NCBI GenBank assembly: GCA_041746415.1
Contig: JBGTHB010000166.1
Coordinates: forward strand, 1-10,659
Direction: 5' to 3'
DNA length: 10,659 bases
From: JBGTHB01 sp041746415
GTDB lineage: Bacteria; Pseudomonadota; Gammaproteobacteria; Coxiellales; Coxiellaceae
In this document: one piece after another, positions 6,252 to 10,659 of the stretch
Layout: each line of letters begins with the position of its first letter
Numbering within the stretch: position 1 is the stretch's first letter
Notes under the pieces: model-generated
Told to the model about the DNA's origin: nothing
Seen by the model: only the letters and a program-made list of their open reading frames with translations
Databases searched by the model: none
Position numbers and translations under genes: made by a program

Positions 6252-7598
6252 ATGAAAAAATTTACCTTATTGCTAGCCTTACTGTTTGGCTTAACGCCAC
6301 TCACTTTCGCCGCTATCCCAACTGAGATGAATAATCATGCGGTGGCAAGCCTAGCGCCTATACTTGCCAAAAGCACACCCACCATAGTGAATATTGCAGT
6401 ACTAAAAGAAGTACCACGCTTACCCGATCCTTTAAGTGATAATCCGCAACTGCTGAACCCACAAGCACAAAAAATAGCTGGTGTAGGTTCAGGCGTTATT
6501 ATCGACGCCAAAAATGGCTACATTGTAACAAACGCGCACGTGGTGAAAGATGAAAAACTCATTGTTGTCACTCTTAAAAACGGCCGACGCTACCATGCTA
6601 AAGTGATTGGCGAAGACGATGGTTTTGATATCGCGGTTATTAAAATTCACGCTAATCATTTATCTCAACTGCCATTTGGCAATTCCAACAAGTTGCAAGT
6701 GGGCGATTTTGTGCTGGCGATCGGCAGCCCATTCGATTTAACTCAAACCGTGACTTCTGGTGTTATCAGTGCACTTAATCGTTCGCAACCACAAATTGAA
6801 GGCTTTCAAAACTTTATTCAAACCGATGCGCCAATTAATCCTGGCAACTCTGGTGGCGCCTTGATGAATATGCAAGGGCAATTTATTGGTATGAACACCG
6901 CTATTTATAGTCCCACTCAAGGCAGCATTGGCATCGGTTTTGCTATCCCGAGCAACATGGTAAAAAGCGTGGCTGAACAACTGATAAAATACGGTAAAGT
7001 CACACCTGGCATGCTGGGTGTGTTAGCACAAGACATTAATCCCACCTTAGCTGAGGCATTAAATATTGATAATTCCCATGGTGTGATTATTACAAAAGTA
7101 GTTGAAGGGTCGCCTGCCCAAACTGCTGGCATTAAACCAGAAGACATTATTGAAAGCGTTAACCATATAACAATTAAATCAGCTGCACAGTTACATAATA
7201 TGCTCGGTATTCTGCGCCCTGGCACCCACATTGCTCTAGGAATTTTACGTCAACATAAGCTAATGGCTTTAAAAGGTGTTGTTGGCGATCCAAAACAACT
7301 GCTTAAGCAGCATATTATTCCTTACCTTTCCGGTATGCGTTTAACTAACTTCAGCGACTTAGAACCCGATGGCACCACTATTAAAGGCGCGCTCGTTGCC
7401 ACAGTGGAGGATTCAAGCCAAGGTGCGTTGGCGGGCCTAATTCCCGGTGACGTCATTATTAGCGCGAATAATAAAGACATTAATTCGGTTCACGAACTTA
7501 TAACCACCGCTGAAAACAGTCCCTCGCGATTATTGCTTAAAGTGTCACGCGGCACACAAAATCAACTGTTCTATTTAGTAATTGAGCGCGACCAGTAA
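6252..7598 (+). CDS. degQ: DegQ/DegP-family periplasmic serine endoprotease (HtrA/Do)
   Basis: Periplasmic ATP-independent protease and chaperone that removes misfolded envelope proteins. The 448 residues comprise a signal peptide, MKKFTLLLALLFGLTPLTFA, with likely cleavage after Ala20; the trypsin-like domain with catalytic His96 (VTNAHVV), Asp126 (GFDIAVIKI) and Ser200 (NPGNSGGAL); PDZ1 at about 250-345 (TPGMLGVLAQDI..., GSPAQTAGIKPEDII); and PDZ2 at about 355-445 (GALAGLIPGDVIISANN). The LA loop between the first strands is short and lacks the long Q-rich insert of E. coli DegP (474 residues), so DegQ (455) is the closer match; many bacteria with one such protein use it for both roles. The ATG is preceded by GGAG at 6 nt. 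Its stop overlaps the start of the efflux adaptor gene by one base (TAATG), so it heads a three-gene unit. No sigmaE promoter was recognised upstream. Confidence 0.92.
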   Translation: MKKFTLLLALLFGLTPLTFAAIPTEMNNHAVASLAPILAKSTPTIVNIAVLKEVPRLPDPLSDNPQLLNPQAQKIAGVGSGVIIDAKNGYIVTNAHVVKDEKLIVVTLKNGRRYHAKVIGEDDGFDIAVIKIHANHLSQLPFGNSNKLQVGDFVLAIGSPFDLTQTVTSGVISALNRSQPQIEGFQNFIQTDAPINPGNSGGALMNMQGQFIGMNTAIYSPTQGSIGIGFAIPSNMVKSVAEQLIKYGKVTPGMLGVLAQDINPTLAEALNIDNSHGVIITKVVEGSPAQTAGIKPEDIIESVNHITIKSAAQLHNMLGILRPGTHIALGILRQHKLMALKGVVGDPKQLLKQHIIPYLSGMRLTNFSDLEPDGTTIKGALVATVEDSSQGALAGLIPGDVIISANNKDINSVHELITTAENSPSRLLLKVSRGTQNQLFYLVIERDQ

Positions 7599-8650
7599 TG
7601 AAGAAAAAAAATAAAATTATTGCCATCGCGATCGTTGTCATTATTCTTATTGCCATTATTGCTATGGTTTCAATACGTGGCAAAAAATTAATAACCCCAC
7701 ATCAAACCACATTAGTGGTGCTTTCTACTGTAAAAACAGCCAATGTGCCCATCACATTGCACACCACAGCAAATTTATTGCCTTATCGCCAAGCTGACAT
7801 TTCACCTGAAACTGCTGGTTACGTTAAAGCAATTAATTATAATGAAGGCACGTTTGTAACAGCGGGACGTGTTTTAATTCAACTCGACGCGCGTCAACAA
7901 GAAGATAAAGTTCAACAAGCGCAAGCACAAGCGGCCAACAGTGAAACCTCTTACAAACGCAATAAACGCTTGGGTAGCAGTCAATATATCGCTGCACAGG
8001 ATCTGGATAAATTAAAATCGCAAGCGCTTGAAGATCAAGCGGCCCTCGCCAGCGCCAAAACAACGTTGGATGAAATGACGTTACGCGCACCATTTGACGG
8101 CTACATGGGTGAAAAAATCGTTAGCATTGGCGACTATTTGCAAGCAGGGCAAAAAGTGGCAACGCTTACTGACACCACCAAACTCAAAATAAATTATACC
8201 GTGCCGGCGTTTTACAGTGACCGCATCCAGCTTGGACAAGTGGTGAGTGTAAATGGACCGGATAACAAAAAGCTGTATGGCAAAGTCAGTTATATTTCGC
8301 CGACCATTGACCAAAATTCACAAACGTTGACGGTGCACGCCACCTTATCCAATCAGCAAGATTATTTGAAACCTGGACAATACGTGAGTTTGTCCCAACA
8401 ACTCGGCAAGGCCAAGCAAGCCATTTTAATTCCTGAAAATGCGCTACTTGGCAGCATGGATGGTTATTACGTATTGCAAGTAAACGCTAACAAAGTAACA
8501 TCACAAACCGTTACACCCGGTGCGCATTACAATGGCATGGTCATTATTCGTAACGGCTTAAAAGCCACTAGCGAAATTATTACAGCGGGACAAAACCAAG
8601 TTAAAATTGGCGACACAGTGCGCGTCGCAGCGAGTGAAACTTCACCATGA
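7598..8650 (+). CDS. RND efflux periplasmic adaptor (membrane fusion protein)
   Basis: Adaptor that links an inner-membrane RND pump to an outer-membrane channel. The 350-residue protein has a Lys-rich N-terminus and one membrane anchor (about 7-26, KIIAIAIVVIILIAIIAMV) with no lipobox, unlike AcrA. Next come the first lipoyl half (62-99, with YRQADISPETAGYVKAI and GRVLIQLD), a short alpha-hairpin (about 100-160, Gln/Ala/Lys-rich), the second lipoyl half (161-192, LRAPFDGYMGEKIVSIGDYL), a beta-barrel (196-270, including LKPGQYVSL) and a membrane-proximal domain (275-345, ILIPENALL). The short hairpin suggests a MexH/MdtA-like subgroup. Its ATG overlaps the degQ stop by one base, with no ribosome-binding site of its own, and its stop overlaps the permease start by ATGA, so translation is probably coupled along the operon. 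The substrate cannot be inferred. Confidence 0.9.
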   Translation: MKKKNKIIAIAIVVIILIAIIAMVSIRGKKLITPHQTTLVVLSTVKTANVPITLHTTANLLPYRQADISPETAGYVKAINYNEGTFVTAGRVLIQLDARQQEDKVQQAQAQAANSETSYKRNKRLGSSQYIAAQDLDKLKSQALEDQAALASAKTTLDEMTLRAPFDGYMGEKIVSIGDYLQAGQKVATLTDTTKLKINYTVPAFYSDRIQLGQVVSVNGPDNKKLYGKVSYISPTIDQNSQTLTVHATLSNQQDYLKPGQYVSLSQQLGKAKQAILIPENALLGSMDGYYVLQVNANKVTSQTVTPGAHYNGMVIIRNGLKATSEIITAGQNQVKIGDTVRVAASETSP

Positions 8651-10659
8651 CGTTAGCGGAATTTTGCATCAAACGCCCTGTTTTTGCGACAGTACTGAGC
8701 TTAGCGCTGATTGTTACCGGCATTATGGGATTGCTAAATCTTTCCACACGCTTTTTACCGGAGTTTGAAAAAAACACGGTTGACATCATTAGCACCTATC
8801 CTGGCGCAAGCGCCAAACTCGTCGAAACCACCGTTACCACGCCACTGGAAGAAGCCATCAGCGGTGTCTCCGGTATTGACAGTATTGAATCCGATTCTTA
8901 TCAAGGCGAAAGCAAAATCAAAGTGACGTTAAAATATGGCCAGCCGCTGTTTGATATCGCCAATCAATTACGCAATAAAGTAGCGGAAGCGGTTGACCAA
9001 CTACCAGATAATCTACCCTCGCCAGTGGTGCAAACAGGTGAAGGCACCATGGATTTAATGGATATTGCGTTTACTTCAAAGCAATTGAGTGTGGCACAAT
9101 TACGCGATTATCTTGATCGCTATGTTACTAACACCATTGAGCAAATCCCCGGTGTCGCACAAGTCCACGTGGTGGGTGCAAATTCGTACGCTATGCGCGT
9201 TTGGTTAAACCCACAAAAAATGGCTGCCAGTGGGATCAGCGTTAATCAAGTACAAGCCGCTATTCAAAACAGCAACATTGAATTACCTGCCGGCGAAATC
9301 AAAGGTAACGATATTAATTTTCCTATTACGGCGCTAACCAAACTGACTACCGCCACCCAGTTCAATAATATTATTATTACCAATCAAAATGGCCGCCTGA
9401 TTCGAATCAAAGACATTGGCCACGCCGCATTAGGGCAAGATACCAGCGATGAATCCATTGTGAGTGTGGATGGTGAGCCGGGTGTTTTTATAGATATACA
9501 ACCCACCACTGATGCCAACCCATTAGCCACCGCAAACATGGTTAACGCAGCGATGAAAAACATCAAAGCACAGTTGCCAAGCTCGGTGCACATTAATCGC
9601 TTTTTTGACTCTTCCGTTTTTATGCGGGACAGCGTGCATGAAGTCTATGTGTCGATTTTCTTTGCGGCATTATGCGTGATTGCCGTAATTGCGCTATTTC
9701 TCGGTCAGTTGCGCACCATGCTGATTCCAATTGTTACCATCCCAATTTGCATAATGGCCGCATTTGGTATGATGTTTTGGCTTGGTTTTAGTATCAATAT
9801 GATTACGCTGCTCGCTTTGGTGTTATCCATTGGTCTTGTTGTCGATGACGCGATTGTGATGCTGGAAAATATTTATCGTCATATCGAAGCTGGACAAAAA
9901 CCCATGCAGGCAGCGATTGTGGGCAGCAAAGAAATTACCTTCGCCATTATTGCAATGACACTCACTTTAGCTGCTGTCTATGCCCCCATTGGTCTGATGA
10001 AAAATCAAGCGGCACACATTTTCCAATCGTTTGCGTTTACGTTAGCGGGCACCGTCATCATCTCAGGTTTTATCGCACTCACTTTATCGCCCATGATGTG
10101 TTCACGTTTACTTAAACCAATCAACAGAAAAAATCACGGTTACCAAAATTGGCTAGATACTTTTTTTCATAAACTGCAACACGGCTACACCCATTATTTA
10201 AAATTTATTCTGTGCCACCGTCTAATCACGTTAATTGTTACGCTGGTGTTGATCGTTGCTGGTTTTATTTTTGCTGCAGGTCTGCCTAAAGCCTTTATGC
10301 CAGAAGAAGACATTGGTTTTATTATTGGAGTAGTAAACACCACCAGCGGGCAGGCCTTAACTGAAACAGTGGCAGCGCTTAATAAAGTATCCGCCATTAT
10401 TAAAAAATCGCCGGCGGTAGCGAGCGTGGTTAATCTAGCTGATAGTAACCCACAAGGCTTCAGTGCCGCGTTCACCAATCTAAAACCATTTAACCAACGC
10501 AATATCTCCTCGCAACAAATTGTGAATCAAGCAAATCAACAAATCCAACAAGTGCCGGGCTTAAATGCTTCTGTCTTCTCACCCTCGTTCGGCAACTCGA
10601 TGCGCGATCAATTGGAATTTAACATTATGACAGCGGGTACGTATCAAGACTTATATAGC
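8647..10659 (+). CDS. RND-family efflux permease, N-terminal two thirds (3' end beyond window)
   Basis: Proton-driven inner-membrane exporter of the HAE1 (AcrB/MexB-like) group. The 671 visible codons are open to the right edge; the family has about 1030 residues. The protein begins with the cytoplasmic N-terminus and TM1, IKRPVFATVLSLALIVTG (8-25), then the first porter/docking loop with STRFLPEFEKNTVDIISTYPGAS, typical of the family. TM2 starts near residue 333, and TM4 carries GLVVDDAIVMLENIYRHIEAG with the proton-relay aspartates at 400 and 401. The second half starts near TM7 (about 524-543), followed by FMPEEDIGFIIG. The ATG lies in an ATGA overlap with the adaptor stop; GAGTGA about 10 nt upstream could be its ribosome-binding site. 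No outer-membrane factor gene is visible; it may follow outside the window or be a shared TolC. Substrate unknown. Confidence 0.93.
   Translation, partial: MTLAEFCIKRPVFATVLSLALIVTGIMGLLNLSTRFLPEFEKNTVDIISTYPGASAKLVETTVTTPLEEAISGVSGIDSIESDSYQGESKIKVTLKYGQPLFDIANQLRNKVAEAVDQLPDNLPSPVVQTGEGTMDLMDIAFTSKQLSVAQLRDYLDRYVTNTIEQIPGVAQVHVVGANSYAMRVWLNPQKMAASGISVNQVQAAIQNSNIELPAGEIKGNDINFPITALTKLTTATQFNNIIITNQNGRLIRIKDIGHAALGQDTSDESIVSVDGEPGVFIDIQPTTDANPLATANMVNAAMKNIKAQLPSSVHINRFFDSSVFMRDSVHEVYVSIFFAALCVIAVIALFLGQLRTMLIPIVTIPICIMAAFGMMFWLGFSINMITLLALVLSIGLVVDDAIVMLENIYRHIEAGQKPMQAAIVGSKEITFAIIAMTLTLAAVYAPIGLMKNQAAHIFQSFAFTLAGTVIISGFIALTLSPMMCSRLLKPINRKNHGYQNWLDTFFHKLQHGYTHYLKFILCHRLITLIVTLVLIVAGFIFAAGLPKAFMPEEDIGFIIGVVNTTSGQALTETVAALNKVSAIIKKSPAVASVVNLADSNPQGFSAAFTNLKPFNQRNISSQQIVNQANQQIQQVPGLNASVFSPSFGNSMRDQLEFNIMTAGTYQDLYS

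Noticed and set aside
6738..7231. Antisense reading frames of 80 and 104 codons inside degQ
   Set aside because: They lie opposite a fully supported protease gene, have no ribosome-binding site and no recognisable protein features; treated as shadows.

Overview
The window reads as chromosomal DNA of a moderately AT-rich gammaproteobacterium. The evidence is the divergent bamD/rluD pair, a gammaproteobacterial FadE with a hydrophobic N-terminus, a DegQ-type periplasmic protease and a tripartite RND efflux system, which together require an outer membrane. Base composition and the mix of genes would fit a Legionellales/Coxiella-like or similar host-associated lineage, but that placement is inference. 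No rRNA, tRNA, CRISPR array, prophage or insertion sequence was recognised.

Layout. Bases 1-2226 hold three closely spaced minus-strand genes read in the order bamD, a multi-pass membrane protein resembling phytol/dolichol kinases, and fadE (cut by the left edge). A short divergent promoter region (2227-2292) separates bamD from rluD on the plus strand. After rluD comes a Lys-rich hypothetical gene (3318-4165) whose 5' part lies in a different frame from the main ORF, with the two frames joining at a run of seven A. It converges on thrS (4162-6081, minus), and the two stop codons share a TTAA. A 170-bp divergent spacer (6082-6251) carries an inverted repeat and a cryptic short reading frame. 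To its right, degQ, a membrane-fusion protein gene and an RND permease gene (cut by the right edge) overlap by 1 and 4 nt and look like one operon.

How the genes work together. Most functions concern the envelope: BamD inserts outer-membrane proteins, DegQ degrades or refolds misfolded periplasmic proteins, and the MFP/RND pair exports compounds from the periplasm, with the outer-membrane channel not in view. FadE starts beta-oxidation, and the kinase-like protein probably acts on a membrane lipid alcohol or lipid. RluD and ThrRS serve translation.

Most worth a second look are the split hypothetical gene at the A7 run, the atypical ThrRS without the N-terminal TGS domain and without infC beside it, the lipid-kinase-like gene between bamD and fadE, and the coupling of a DegQ protease to an efflux pump. 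I did not find convincing evidence of a wholly new multi-gene system.
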